Below are positions 51,179-60,736 of a stretch of 64,000 nt of DNA, piece after piece. Made by a program: the position numbers and the translations under genes. The notes under the pieces are model-generated. The model was not told the DNA's origin. It was given only the letters and a program-made list of their open reading frames with translations, and ran no database searches. The DNA comes from CAYYFX01 sp964571855 (GTDB lineage: Bacteria > ARS69), in assembly GCA_964571855.1 (NCBI GenBank), contig CAZNDO010000003.1, positions 62,001-126,000 of the forward strand. The letters are read 5' to 3'. Numbering within the stretch: the stretch's first letter is position 1; each line of letters opens with the position of its first letter.

Positions 51179-52144
51179 ATGTCCCGCACCCTCGCCGTCC
51201 CGCTCGCGGCCGCGCTCGCCCTCGGCTCCGTCCCCGCTCCCGCCCACGCCACGTTCCACCTGATGCAGGTGGAGCAGGTCATCGCCGGCGTGGACGGGGA
51301 CGACACCGTGCAGGCCATCCAGCTCCGCATGCGCGGCGCGAGCCAGCAGTTCGTGTCGGCGAGCCGCCTGCGCGTGACCGACGCGACGGGCGCGAATCCG
51401 GTGCTGCTCTCGGACATCACGACGGACGTGGCGAACGGCGGCCTGGGCGTGCGCATCCTGCTGGCCACGGCCAGCTTCTCCGCGCACACGTCGCCGCCGG
51501 CGGTGCCGGATTTCGTGCTGGACAACGCGATCCCGTCCTCGTACCTCGCCGCCGGCTGCATCCAGTTCGAGAACAACACCGGGGCGCAGATGCTGTGGCG
51601 GCTCATGTGGGGCGGCGCGTCGTACACCGGGTCCACCACCGGCCTCACGTTCAACGACGCCGACGGCAACTTCGGCCCGGCGTATTCCGGGCTCATCCCC
51701 ACCGGGGGCACGCAGGCGCTGCAGTTCCAGGGCACGGCCGGCGCGCAGAGCCTGAACAACGACGCGGACTACATGGTGACCGCCGGATCCGCCGTGTTCG
51801 TGAACAACGCGGGCACCTCGTTCACGGTCACGTCGTCCCTCACCGCGGCGCCGGAGATCGCGCGGGGGATCGTGCTCGACGACCCGTTCGTCGCGCCGAA
51901 CCCCTTCACCACGTCCACGCGCATCGAGCTGCAGCTCGCCCGCGCCGCGGACGCGCGCCTCGTGATCGTGGACGCGGCGGGGCGACGGCTCGGCGAGATC
52001 GCGCGGTCGCTTCCCGCGGGCGCTTCGTCGCTGGAGTGGGATGGACGCGACGCCGCCGGGCGCTCGCTGCCCGCAGGCGTGTACTTCTACCGGCTGCAGG
52101 TGGACGACGGCACGCGCACCGGCCGCATGCTGCTCCTTCGATAG
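51179..52144 (+). CDS. secreted protein of unknown function with FlgD-like tail
   Basis: 321 residues from the ATG at 51179 (GGAG ~10 nt upstream), with a signal peptide (A-V-P-L-A-A-A-L-A-L-G ... A-H-A). Residues ~25-220 are beta-rich (F-H-L-M-Q-V-E-Q-V-I-A-G at the start) with no recognisable catalytic motif. A similar F-H-x-M-Q-I-E-Q-V-I-G-G start occurs in other secreted proteins of uncultured bacteria as far as I recall. The last ~85 residues are the FlgD-like tail (A-P-N-P-F, I-V-D-A-A-G-R-R-L, W-D-G-R-D, G-V-Y-F-Y-R-L). Confidence 0.82.
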   Translation: MSRTLAVPLAAALALGSVPAPAHATFHLMQVEQVIAGVDGDDTVQAIQLRMRGASQQFVSASRLRVTDATGANPVLLSDITTDVANGGLGVRILLATASFSAHTSPPAVPDFVLDNAIPSSYLAAGCIQFENNTGAQMLWRLMWGGASYTGSTTGLTFNDADGNFGPAYSGLIPTGGTQALQFQGTAGAQSLNNDADYMVTAGSAVFVNNAGTSFTVTSSLTAAPEIARGIVLDDPFVAPNPFTTSTRIELQLARAADARLVIVDAAGRRLGEIARSLPAGASSLEWDGRDAAGRSLPAGVYFYRLQVDDGTRTGRMLLLR

Positions 52145-52153
52145 GGACGCCGC

Positions 52154-54172
52154 TCAGCGCGCCTCGACGGCCGGCGGCATCTCGAAGTTGAAGCGCGACC
52201 GCTCCGTGCGCAGCGGGTACGTGCGCTCGCGCCACTCCCGCAGCGCGGCGCGACCGCCGCGCGCCCACCAGGTGACGCGCGTCCCGTCCGGCGTCGTCGT
52301 GCGCGTGATCTCGGCGAGATCCGCGCGCGGCGCGGGGCCTTGCCCCACCCAGAAGTCGTAGTCCCCCGCGGGATCGAAGTCGCGCGCCGCGTACATCACC
52401 CACGTGTGGTGCCCGATGGTCCACGGGCGCCCCCGCTCCCACTTCCACAGGGGGTCCATCACGTGGAACAGCACGCGCGAGTAGTCCACGGCCTGCCGCT
52501 CGGTGGCGGCGAGGAAGACGGTGCGCCGGCCGAACTCGCGGTCCGCGGTGTACGGCGGCGCGGGGCTCGGCCAGGACAGCGCGATGGCCGCCGTCGCGGA
52601 CAGCGTGAGCAGGGCCGGCGCCGCCAGCGTGCGGCGCGCGTCCCCGCCGCCCGCGACCAGCCGCAGCGCCACCGCCATGGGCGCGAGCGCCACCGGCATG
52701 AAGTAGTGGATGTTCTTGTTCGGCGACAGCAGGAAGAACGCCACCCACGCGAGCGTGACCACGGAGAGCCAGCGGGCCACGCGCCCCGGTCCGAGCGCAC
52801 CGAACGGCAGCGCGAGCACCGGCAGGCCGCCGGCCAGCAGCGCCCACCACCCCGCGGCCGCGAGCATGCGATCCGGGGTCTCCGCGGCGAACCGGGCCCG
52901 CCCCTGGAAGTACTTCGCCCACCACTCCCCGATCATCGCGTCGAAGATGCCGGTGGTCACGGTGTACACGACGAGCAGCACCGCGTAGACCGCCAGGAGC
53001 GCGAGCAGCGCGGACCCCCAGCGCAGCACGGTGCGCCGGTCCGCCCGCTCGCCGGAGAGCAGGCCGCCGATGCCGATGAGTCCCACGAGCATGAGCCCGC
53101 TCGGGAACGTGAGGATGGCGAGCAGGGCGGCCACCGCGGCCAGTCCCGCGGCCCCCTCCCGCAGGAGCACGAGCGCGCAGGTCGCGAGCGCCGTGACCGC
53201 CCACTCCTCCAGCGGCGAGCACGCGAGATCGCCGTGGAACGGATGGTACCCCGCGTAGTACGCCCCCACCTGCACGGAGAGATAGCCGGCCGCGAGCATC
53301 GGCACGAGGACGTTGAGCGAACCGCCGGCCGCGCGCGTGCGCCCGCGCCCGGCAAGATCGGCCAGAGAGAGCACGAGCATCCCCAGGAAGAGCAGCGCGG
53401 GCAGCCGCACCGCGGCCTCGGAGTCCCCGAGCAGCGCGATGGAGAAGAACACCGGATAGCCGACGAACATGAACGTGGGGTAGAAGCCCCACGCGCCGGA
53501 CTCCAGATCCCACTCCGGGAAGGCGCTCGCAGCGAGGCTGGCGGCGAAGCCGTGCACCTCCGTGGCGTCGCCCTCCAGCGCCTCGATCGTGATCTTCCCG
53601 GGCATGAGCAGCCACGCCGCGGCGGCGAGCAGGAGCACGCCGAGCACCGGCACGAGGAGCTCGTGCCGTCCCGTGCCGCGGTGGCGCGCGGGGAGCGGCG
53701 GCAGCGCCGGCGCGCCGGATGCGAGCACCGCGCCGGCCACGAGCGCCGCCACGTCCAGCACGGCGACCGTCAGGTAGAGGCAGCTCCGGCCGGCGATCCC
53801 CCGCGTCGCCGCCTGCGCCACGATCCACGCCACCGACACGCCCACGAGCGAGAGCACGAACGCGGCCACGGCATTCGCCGGCGCGTTCGACGTGCGCACG
53901 CCGAGCGCGCGCATCAGGAGCAGGCCGGGCGCGAAGAACACGGCGAAGTACCCGCACAGGAGGGCCGCAACCGCCACCGTCGTCCGCACCACGCCGATCC
54001 CCCACGGCGGGAAGAGCAGCACGTCGGCGAAGGTGGAGTCGTGCAGCCACGCCGCGAAGGCCGTGAGCAGGGCGGCCGCCCCGAGCGGGCCGAGGCCCAG
54101 CGCGGCGGCGCGCAGCGTGCCGCCGGAGCCGGCGCGCGGGGCCTCGTCCGTTGCGGTTGCGGTGGTGGTCAC
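52154..54172 (-). CDS. multi-pass membrane protein, possible GT-C glycosyltransferase
   Basis: 672 residues from the GTG at 54172, overlapping the transporter stop as GTGA. About 12-14 hydrophobic helices fill residues ~20-540; the C-terminal ~110 residues are soluble. After helix 5 an acidic loop (I-E-A-L-E-G-D-A-T-E-V-H-G-F) occupies the place of the catalytic D/E loop of GT-C enzymes, and S-P-N-K-N-I-H-Y resembles late loops of the dolichyl-phosphate mannosyltransferase type. The match is loose, so the function is tentative. It might glycosylate envelope lipids or proteins. Confidence 0.7.
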   Translation of the reverse strand: MTTTATATDEAPRAGSGGTLRAAALGLGPLGAAALLTAFAAWLHDSTFADVLLFPPWGIGVVRTTVAVAALLCGYFAVFFAPGLLLMRALGVRTSNAPANAVAAFVLSLVGVSVAWIVAQAATRGIAGRSCLYLTVAVLDVAALVAGAVLASGAPALPPLPARHRGTGRHELLVPVLGVLLLAAAAWLLMPGKITIEALEGDATEVHGFAASLAASAFPEWDLESGAWGFYPTFMFVGYPVFFSIALLGDSEAAVRLPALLFLGMLVLSLADLAGRGRTRAAGGSLNVLVPMLAAGYLSVQVGAYYAGYHPFHGDLACSPLEEWAVTALATCALVLLREGAAGLAAVAALLAILTFPSGLMLVGLIGIGGLLSGERADRRTVLRWGSALLALLAVYAVLLVVYTVTTGIFDAMIGEWWAKYFQGRARFAAETPDRMLAAAGWWALLAGGLPVLALPFGALGPGRVARWLSVVTLAWVAFFLLSPNKNIHYFMPVALAPMAVALRLVAGGGDARRTLAAPALLTLSATAAIALSWPSPAPPYTADREFGRRTVFLAATERQAVDYSRVLFHVMDPLWKWERGRPWTIGHHTWVMYAARDFDPAGDYDFWVGQGPAPRADLAEITRTTTPDGTRVTWWARGGRAALREWRERTYPLRTERSRFNFEMPPAVEAR

Positions 54173-55086
54173 GACGCCTCCCCGGGCGGTCGCCGCACGG
54201 GCGCCTGCACGAGCGCCACGCCGGCCAGCACGACGAGCCCGCCCGCCACGGTGGCGAGGCCCAAGGTCTCCCCCAGTATCGGCACGGCCGCCGCGCACGT
54301 GACCAGGGGCTCCACGTACAGGAACGAGGAGACGCGCGTGGCGTCCATCCGCGCGAGCGCCGCGTACCACATCAGGTACGCGATCCCCGAGCACCCCACG
54401 CCCAGGAACGCCACGGCCCCCCAGGCTCGCGGCGAGAGCGCCGCCCACGCCTCCCACCCGGACTCGCGGACGAAGAACGGCAGCAGCATCAGCCAGCCGA
54501 GCAGGACCGAGGCGGCCATCGCGCGGGCGCTCCCCAGACGACCGATCGTTCCGCGCGCGATCACCGTGTACACGGCCCAGTTGACGGTGCTGGCGAGCAC
54601 GAGGAGGTCGCCCTTCGTGGACGGCAGCCCGAGGATGGCCGGATCGAAGCGGGCGCGCGTCACCACGATCACGGCCCCGGCGAACCCGAGCGCGAGCCCG
54701 GCGAGGCGACGCGGCCCGAAGGGCTCCCGCAACAGGATCCACGCCAGCAGCGCCGACCACAGCGGGATCACGCCGATCAGCCACCCGGTGCGCACGGCGG
54801 TGGTCAGGGTCAGGCCGTGCACCTGGATCATCTGGTGCACGAAGACGCCCACGAACCCGAGCAGGGCGAGGTCGCGCCAGGCGGCGCGCGGTACGGACCA
54901 CGTCTCCCGCCGCACGAGCAGCACGGCGTAGAGGGACACCGCGCCCAGCGCGAAGCGCGTGAAGATCAACGCCACCGGCGACATCTCCGCCAGCGCGATC
55001 TTCGTGGCCACGAACGAGATGCCCCAGAGCGTGACGGCGAGGAAGGCGAACACGCCCGCGAGCCGGTGCCGGGAAGGCGGGGTCAC
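54169..55086 (-). CDS. EamA/DMT-family transporter
   Basis: 305 residues from the GTG at 55086, with ten hydrophobic helices in two EamA repeats. W-G-I-S-F-V-A-T-K-I-A (residues ~21-31) is the conserved first-helix signature and W-A-V-Y-T-V-I-A-R (~169) opens the second repeat; E-P-L-V-T (~267) is typical of helix 9. It is an inner-membrane exporter of metabolites, substrate unknown. It is translationally coupled to the downstream membrane protein and diverges from the AraC-type regulator gene, which might control it. Confidence 0.92.
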   Translation of the reverse strand: MTPPSRHRLAGVFAFLAVTLWGISFVATKIALAEMSPVALIFTRFALGAVSLYAVLLVRRETWSVPRAAWRDLALLGFVGVFVHQMIQVHGLTLTTAVRTGWLIGVIPLWSALLAWILLREPFGPRRLAGLALGFAGAVIVVTRARFDPAILGLPSTKGDLLVLASTVNWAVYTVIARGTIGRLGSARAMAASVLLGWLMLLPFFVRESGWEAWAALSPRAWGAVAFLGVGCSGIAYLMWYAALARMDATRVSSFLYVEPLVTCAAAVPILGETLGLATVAGGLVVLAGVALVQAPVRRPPGEAS

Positions 55087-55179
55087 GCGGCGCAGACTCG
55101 CCCCCCGGGGCGGCCCCCGTCAAGGCCGCGGCGCCGGACCGCGGCAACCCGCCCGCGCGTTCCTCCGTAGGAACGCGCC

Positions 55180-55968
55180 ATGGACCGCACTTCCCGGGAG
55201 GCCCGGACCGCCGGCGGCAGCGTCATCCGCGTGCGGCACTACGCCCCGGGCACCTCGCAGCCGCGGCACGCCCACGATCGCACCTTCCTGTCCCTGGTCG
55301 TCCGCGGGGACCTGGAGGAACGCGTGGGTCGCGTGGCCGAGGCGGCCGGGGCGCTCAGCGTGGTGGTGAAGCCGGCGGGCGTGGAGCACGCCGACGCGTT
55401 CGGCCGGCGCGGGGCGGTGATGCTGCAGCTCCAGCTCTCGGCCGCCGACGAGGCGAATGCCCGGGCGGAGGGGTGTCGCCTGGAGGCCTGGCGCTGGGTG
55501 CACGCGCCGGACTCGGTCCGGCCGCTCCTCGGCCTGCTGCGGCGCCTGCGCGAGCCCGCCGACCTCACCGTCGCGCCGTCCGGGGACACGCTCGAGGAGC
55601 TGGTCGTGGAGGCCGTCGCCGCGCTGGACCCGCCGCCACCCGCCGGCGTGCCCCCGCGCTGGCTCCTCCGCGCCCGGGAGGCCCTCGACGAAGGGGCCGT
55701 CTCGATCCACGAGGTGGCGGAGAGCCTCGGCGTGCATCCGGTGCACCTGGCGCGGGAGTTCCGGCGACACTTCGGTTCGAGTCCCTCGGAGCACCGCCGC
55801 CGCGGGCGCGTCCGTCGCGCCGGCCGCCTGCTCGCCGACTCGACCCTGCCCCTGGCGGACGCCGCGCTGGAGGCCGGGTTCGCCGACCAGGCGCACATGA
55901 CCCGGGAGCTCCGGGCGGCGGCAGGACTCACCCCGCGGCGACTGCGCCGCATGGCCGCCGCCGCCTGA
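55180..55968 (+). CDS. AraC family transcriptional regulator
   Basis: 262 residues. An N-terminal cupin-like sensory region (residues ~10-90: P-R-H-A-H-D-R-T-F-L-S-L-V-V-R-G and V-V-K-P-A-G-V-E-H) is followed by two AraC helix-turn-helix motifs (~165-255). V-A-E-S-L-G-V-H-P-V-H-L-A-R-E-F-R-R is the first recognition helix and D-A-A-L-E-A-G-F-A-D-Q-A-H the second, with the usual F-G-S-S-P. It shares a 93-nt divergent region with the DMT transporter gene, a plausible target. The effector is unknown. GTAGGAACG precedes the ATG. Confidence 0.9.
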   Translation: MDRTSREARTAGGSVIRVRHYAPGTSQPRHAHDRTFLSLVVRGDLEERVGRVAEAAGALSVVVKPAGVEHADAFGRRGAVMLQLQLSAADEANARAEGCRLEAWRWVHAPDSVRPLLGLLRRLREPADLTVAPSGDTLEELVVEAVAALDPPPPAGVPPRWLLRAREALDEGAVSIHEVAESLGVHPVHLAREFRRHFGSSPSEHRRRGRVRRAGRLLADSTLPLADAALEAGFADQAHMTRELRAAAGLTPRRLRRMAAAA

Positions 55969-56067
55969 CCGGCGCCCGCGGCGTTGCATCCGTTCAAGAA
56001 CGCCGCACCGCTGCCCGGCACACTCCGGGCTCCCCAGCGGGGATCCGCGGGATCCCGGGAGGCACGC

Positions 56068-57570
56068 ATGAAGAGGAACAGCGTCCGGATCGTCGCGGCG
56101 GCGATCCTGCTCACGGCACTTCCCGTCCGCGCCGCGACCGACCCGGAGCTCGCGCGGATCGTCCGGAGCGTCATGGACACCGGCCTCGTGCCCGGCATGT
56201 CGGTGGCCGTGGTGCGCGACGGCCGCGTCGTGCTCGAGGACGGCTTCGGCCAGGCGGACCTCGAGAGCAAGCGCGCGGTCACGAAGACCACCCGCTTCTA
56301 CACCGCATCCACATCCAAGGCGCTGATGGCGCTGGCCGCGGTCCGCCTGGACGCGCGCGGCGTCCTCGACCTCGACGAGCCGCTGTCCACGGCCCTGCCG
56401 GGAGCGAAGTGGCATCCGGACGTCCGCCCGGACTCCATCACCGTCCGGGACCTCGTCACGCTCACGCACGGGCTGGGGGACGGCCCGGTCGGCTTCCGCA
56501 TCGCCTTCTCCGGACAGTCGGATCCGGACGAGCTGCTGGCCGCGCTCGCGGAGCACGCCCCCGGCGAGCAGGGCCGCACGTTCCACTACGACAACCTCGG
56601 CTACGACCTCCTCGGCTTCGTGATCGCCGCGAAGACCGGCAAGCCCTGGCGCGACGCGCTCGACGCGGAGGTGCTACGGCCGCTCGGGATGAAGCACGCG
56701 GTCATGCGTCCGTCCACGCTGCGCCCGGACGAGGCGGCGATCCCCTACGAGCTGGCCCCCGACGGCTTCGAGCGCTGTCTCGGCGTCAAGACGGACGCGA
56801 ACATGGGAGCGGCCGGCGCGATCTGGGCGACCGCGGGCGACCTCGCGCGCGTGCTGCTCTTCGAGCTGCAGCGGGGCGAGCTGGATGGCCGGCGGATCGC
56901 GGACGCCGCGCTCGTGGAGGACACGCAGAGGCTCCACGCCTCGTACGACCCGAAGGGGCAGGCGTTCGTCAAGTCCGGCTGGGGTCTGGGCTGGGACATC
57001 GGCGAGTACGGCGGCACGAAGCTCCTGGGACGCGACGGGGATTTCGCCGGCTGGCACTCGCACGTCTCGCTCCTCCCGGAGCGCGGCATGGGGATCGTCG
57101 TCCTCGTGAACGGCGGACGCGCAGCCGCGATGGCGGGGGAATTCCTCGCCGCCATGATGTACGACCACATGCTCGGCCGCGCCTCCGACCGGCCGTTCCT
57201 GGAGGAACTCGCGGGCATGAAGGTGCAGGCGCTGGGCGCGCTCGCCGCCGATCGCGAGCGCCGCGCGGCGCGGCCGCAGGTGATGCCCCTGCCGTTCGAG
57301 GCGTACACGGGCGTGTACGGGAACCCGGTCTGGGGCACGGTGGAACTCGTCCTGGAGGACGGCAAGCTGGAGGCGCGCCTCGGCGTGCTGCGGTGCGCCG
57401 TGGAGGTGTTCGACGGGACGAAGGGCCTGCTCCGCGTGGACCTCGCGGGGCGCGGCACCGTGATGACCACGACGGTCCCGGAGGGCGCGAAGGCGGCGTC
57501 GGCAGTGAAGCTCAACGATCAGACGTACACGCGGGCCGCGCAGGCGCGCGGCGGTCAGTCGAACCGGTAG
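56068..57570 (+). CDS. secreted serine hydrolase (class C beta-lactamase-like)
   Basis: 500 residues from the ATG at 56068 (GGGAGG seven nt upstream), with a signal peptide (I-V-A-A-A-I-L-L-T-A-L-P-V-R-A-A). The penicillin-binding-type nucleophile is in A-S-T-S-K (S-x-x-K, ~80-90) and the Tyr in Y-D-N (~172), followed by L-G-Y-D-L-L-G-F. The KTG-equivalent triad appears as H-S-H (~330). Residues ~395-490 form a C-terminal lipocalin-like barrel, as in DUF3471-type hydrolases. Periplasmic esterase or D-amino-acid peptidase activity is likely; true beta-lactamase activity is not implied. Confidence 0.9.
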   Translation: MKRNSVRIVAAAILLTALPVRAATDPELARIVRSVMDTGLVPGMSVAVVRDGRVVLEDGFGQADLESKRAVTKTTRFYTASTSKALMALAAVRLDARGVLDLDEPLSTALPGAKWHPDVRPDSITVRDLVTLTHGLGDGPVGFRIAFSGQSDPDELLAALAEHAPGEQGRTFHYDNLGYDLLGFVIAAKTGKPWRDALDAEVLRPLGMKHAVMRPSTLRPDEAAIPYELAPDGFERCLGVKTDANMGAAGAIWATAGDLARVLLFELQRGELDGRRIADAALVEDTQRLHASYDPKGQAFVKSGWGLGWDIGEYGGTKLLGRDGDFAGWHSHVSLLPERGMGIVVLVNGGRAAAMAGEFLAAMMYDHMLGRASDRPFLEELAGMKVQALGALAADRERRAARPQVMPLPFEAYTGVYGNPVWGTVELVLEDGKLEARLGVLRCAVEVFDGTKGLLRVDLAGRGTVMTTTVPEGAKAASAVKLNDQTYTRAAQARGGQSNR

Positions 57571-59195
57571 ATCCGGATGGACCAACCCGCCCGGTCCACG
57601 GGGCGGTACGCGGTCAGCCAGTCCGCCGGCGCCTCGCCGAGGAGCGCGAGCTTCCGGAAGTAGACGAGGCGATGCACGCTGATCGCGTACCACCCGGGAC
57701 GCGGGCTCGCGATCTCCTCGCGGGTCATCGGCTCCGCGTCCACCCCGTAGGCCGCGGGCTCCGCGGTGCCGAAGTACGAGATGCGCAGCGGCCGCGCCTC
57801 CGGGTGCGCGCGCTGCCAGGCGGCGAGCGCCGGGAGGTCCTGGCCCCAGTCCACGTTGGAGTCGTCCAGCAGGAACGGCGCGCGCTCCGGCCCGCCGGCC
57901 AGGTCGTGGAAGTACGACAGCTCGTGCGGGTGGATCCGCGCCACCTCGACCGCGCACCAGACCCCGAGCGCCGCGGCCACGGCCGCGCCGCGGCGCGACG
58001 CGCCTGTCGCCGCCGCGCCGGCCACGGCGAACAGGAACGGGAACGCCGGGAGCACGCGGCGCACGCCGAAGTTCGCCCGGTCGAAGAGGGACGCCGCGAA
58101 CACGACGGCGGCCGGGATGAGGAACGGGACGACCGCGTCGCGCAGGCGCGCGTCCCGGACCGCACGGACGAGCGCCCAGCCGAGCAGCGCCAGGATCGGC
58201 AGCGGCGTCTTCACGAGGAACGCGACCACGTGGTAGTGCGGGAACGCCGTCGTGGAGATGTCCCCCAGCAGGTAGTAGTGGTAGTTCGACGCCAGGTCGC
58301 CGTACAGGCTGCGGAACCCGTGCCAGTAGCGGCCGAGATCGAAGGTGAAGTTGTACGACGCGCCCACGACGAGCGCGGCCGCGGGCAGGATCCAGGCGGC
58401 GCCCCGCGCGGCGTCGCGCAGCACGGATGCGCGGCGGGCGGCCGCTCCGGCGCGCAACTCCCAGGCCGTGCGCAGCACGTAGATCGGCGCCAGGAGGAGC
58501 GCCGTGTACTTCGTGGCGAGCGCGATCCCGGTGACGAGCCCGCAGACGAGCCACGCCCCGCGGGTCCGCCGCGCCAGCGCGCGCTCGAAGGACGCGGCGG
58601 CAGCGAACATGGTGGCGGCGCACAGCACGTCCTCCGTGGCCAGGCCCGCGTGCGCGATGAGGTCCGGGGAGAGCGCGGCAACGGCGGCGCCGAGAAGCGC
58701 GGGACCGTCGCCGAGACGCCGGCGCGCGGCGAGCCAGATCCCGAGCACGAGCGCGGACCCGGCCACCGTCACGGGGAGCCGCGCCGCCCGGGCGATGGCC
58801 GCGGGATCGTTGTCGTCGCCGAAGATCAACGCGTGGCCGTACGCGACCACCGCGTTCCCGCTCGCCGCCCACCGCTCGTAGTCGGCCGGCGGCGCCTCGA
58901 GATCCATCGCCAGGAGCGGCGCCGCCACGAGATCCTGCGCCAGCGGCGGGTGCGAGGGGTTGAACCGGAACTCGCCCTGCGTGAGGTACGCGTACCCGGC
59001 GGAGATGAAGCTCGGCTCGTCCCAGGTCAACGACATGCGGCGGCTCGCGGACAGCGAGAGCGCGAAGAACGCGGCGGCCAGGAGCACGGCCGCGGCGAGC
59101 GCCGCGCGCGACGGCGGCGTAGCGCGCGGGCTCGTCGCCGCTTCACGCGGCGGGCGGGCTGTCCCCTTCGGCTTCGCCTTCCGCCGTTCCGCCAC
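57555..59195 (-). CDS. PMT/ArnT-like membrane glycosyltransferase (GT-C)
   Basis: 546 residues from the GTG at 59195, chosen for GGGGAGG five nt upstream; an ATG 11 codons earlier has none. After a basic N-terminus and the first helix, the loop has T-W-D-E-P-S-F-I-S-A-G and F-N-P-S-H-P-P-L, the acidic and H-P-P-L signatures of GT39/GT83 enzymes. About ten further helices follow. A later loop has F-L-L-D-D-S-N-V-D-W-G-Q-D-L, also typical. The enzyme would transfer sugar from a polyprenyl phosphate to protein or lipid A. It converges with the serine hydrolase gene, overlapping by 16 nt. Confidence 0.88.
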   Translation of the reverse strand: MAERRKAKPKGTARPPREAATSPRATPPSRAALAAAVLLAAAFFALSLSASRRMSLTWDEPSFISAGYAYLTQGEFRFNPSHPPLAQDLVAAPLLAMDLEAPPADYERWAASGNAVVAYGHALIFGDDNDPAAIARAARLPVTVAGSALVLGIWLAARRRLGDGPALLGAAVAALSPDLIAHAGLATEDVLCAATMFAAAASFERALARRTRGAWLVCGLVTGIALATKYTALLLAPIYVLRTAWELRAGAAARRASVLRDAARGAAWILPAAALVVGASYNFTFDLGRYWHGFRSLYGDLASNYHYYLLGDISTTAFPHYHVVAFLVKTPLPILALLGWALVRAVRDARLRDAVVPFLIPAAVVFAASLFDRANFGVRRVLPAFPFLFAVAGAAATGASRRGAAVAAALGVWCAVEVARIHPHELSYFHDLAGGPERAPFLLDDSNVDWGQDLPALAAWQRAHPEARPLRISYFGTAEPAAYGVDAEPMTREEIASPRPGWYAISVHRLVYFRKLALLGEAPADWLTAYRPVDRAGWSIRIYRFD

Positions 59196-59333
59196 CAGCG
59201 CCTCCCCATCGCACGACCGTGAGAGCATAGCGCCGGGTCCGCGCCCCCGAAACCCCTTGCCACGACGCTCGCGGCGCGGAATCCTCCGTCCGTCACCTCG
59301 CGGGCGCCGCCCGCCACCGTCGCGGAGGTCCCC

Positions 59334-59930
59334 ATGCGGAAGTTCCTGGTTCCCGCCATCGTCGTGGTCATCGCGCTCCTCGCCGGCAACTGGGGCTGCG
59401 GCTCCTACAACCGGCTCGTCACGATGGAGGAGGGCGTCACGGCGTCGTGGGCACAGGTGGAGAACGTGTACCAACGGCGCGCGGATCTCATCCCGAACCT
59501 CGTGGCCACCGTGGAGGGCGCGGCGGACTTCGAGCGCGGCACGCTCACGGACGTGATCGAGGCGCGCGCGAAGGCTTCGCAGATCCGGGTGGACGAGTCC
59601 ATCGTGAACAGCCCGGAGAAGCTGGCGGAGTTCCAGGCGGCCCAGGGCGAGCTGTCCGGCGCGCTGTCGCGGCTGCTCGTGACCGTGGAGCGGTATCCCG
59701 AGCTGAAGGCAAACCAGAACTTCCTCTCGCTGCAGAGCCAGCTCGAAGGCACGGAGAACCGCATCGCGGTGGAGCGGCGCAAGTTCAACGAGTCCGCGCA
59801 GACCTTCAACGCGAACATCCGCGTGATGCCCACCGCGCTCGTGGCGCGGCTCGGCGGGTTCCAGCGCAAGGCGTACTTCGAGGCGGACGCGGGCGCGCAG
59901 AAGGCGCCCGAGGTGAAGTTCGGCGAGTGA
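59334..59930 (+). CDS. lemA: LemA family protein
   Basis: 198 residues; GGAGG lies ~8 nt upstream of the ATG. One N-terminal membrane helix (residues 5-20) is followed by the LemA coiled-coil bundle: Y-N-R-L-V-T-M-E-E, W-A-Q-V-E-N-V-Y-Q-R-R-A-D-L-I-P-N-L-V, then L-L-V-T-V-E-R-Y-P-E-L-K-A-N and the E-N-R-I-A-V-E-R-R-K-F-N-E region. Function is not established; LemA genes commonly occur with TPM-domain genes, as here. The stop overlaps the next start as GTGA. Confidence 0.95.
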   Translation: MRKFLVPAIVVVIALLAGNWGCGSYNRLVTMEEGVTASWAQVENVYQRRADLIPNLVATVEGAADFERGTLTDVIEARAKASQIRVDESIVNSPEKLAEFQAAQGELSGALSRLLVTVERYPELKANQNFLSLQSQLEGTENRIAVERRKFNESAQTFNANIRVMPTALVARLGGFQRKAYFEADAGAQKAPEVKFGE

Positions 59931-60736
59931 CGCGCGCCTTCCCTGCCGCCGGCGCCCTGCTGGCCGCGGCGCTCGCCGCCGGGGCGCCGGCCGTCGTGCG
60001 CGCGCGCGAGCTGCCGCCCGCGCCCCCCACCTACGTGCTGGACGAGGGCGGCTGGCTGTCCGCGGAGGACGAGATCAGCCTGTCGCAGCGGCTGCTCGCG
60101 TACGAGCGCGAGACCAGCAACCAGATCGTCGTGGCCGTCTTCCGGTCCCTGGAGGGCGAGGACCTCGCGGACTTCAGCCAACGCGTGGCGGAAGCCTGGG
60201 GAATCGGGCGCGCCGAGCACGACAACGGCATTCTCCTCGCCGTGTACGTGGAGGAACGGCAGATCGACATCGAGGTGGGCTACGGGCTGGAGCCCGTCGT
60301 CACCGACCTCATCGCCGACGACATCCGCCGCAACGTCCTCGTGCCCGCGTTCCGCGCGGGACGCACCGCGGAGGGCGTCGTGGAGGGCGCGGAGGCGCTC
60401 ATGGTCGCCGCGCGCGGCGAGTACGAGGGCACGGGGCGCGCGCTCTCGGACGAGGACCGCCCGCGCGGGTTGCCGCCGTTCGCGGTGCTGATCCTCGTGC
60501 TGTTCGTGCTCGTCGTGATCACCCGCGCGCGGAGCGGCGGCGGCATGCTCATGGGCCCGCCGGGCTGGGGCGACGGCGGGCGCGGGTACCGCTCGTTCCC
60601 GCGCGGCGGGCTCGGCGGCGGCTTCGGTGGCTTCGGCGGTGGCTTCGGCGGCGGCGGGTTCGGCGGCGGTGGCGGCGGCGGCTTCCGCGGCGGCGGCGGC
60701 TCCTTCGGTGGCGGCGGCGCGCGGGGGGGCTGGTGA
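59927..60736 (+). CDS. TPM-domain protein (YgcG-like) with Gly-rich tail
   Basis: 269 residues from the GTG at 59927 (GTGA overlap). A signal peptide (A-L-L-A-A-A-L-A-A-G ... R-A-R-E) leads into a TPM domain (~35-165: V-L-D-E-G-G-W-L-S, Q-I-V-V-A-V-F-R-S-L-E-G, N-G-I-L-L-A-V-Y-V). One membrane helix lies at ~185-202. The C-terminal ~65 residues are almost only Gly and Phe with Arg, the usual end of YgcG-like proteins. TPM domains are proposed to be acid phosphatases or assembly factors. The stop overlaps the next gene as GTGA. Confidence 0.92.
   Translation: MTRAFPAAGALLAAALAAGAPAVVRARELPPAPPTYVLDEGGWLSAEDEISLSQRLLAYERETSNQIVVAVFRSLEGEDLADFSQRVAEAWGIGRAEHDNGILLAVYVEERQIDIEVGYGLEPVVTDLIADDIRRNVLVPAFRAGRTAEGVVEGAEALMVAARGEYEGTGRALSDEDRPRGLPPFAVLILVLFVLVVITRARSGGGMLMGPPGWGDGGRGYRSFPRGGLGGGFGGFGGGFGGGGFGGGGGGGFRGGGGSFGGGGARGGW

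Noticed and set aside
60600..60736. GGC-rich tandem-repeat-like DNA
   Set aside because: It encodes the Gly-rich tail normal for YgcG-like TPM proteins; no separate repeat element is needed to explain it.
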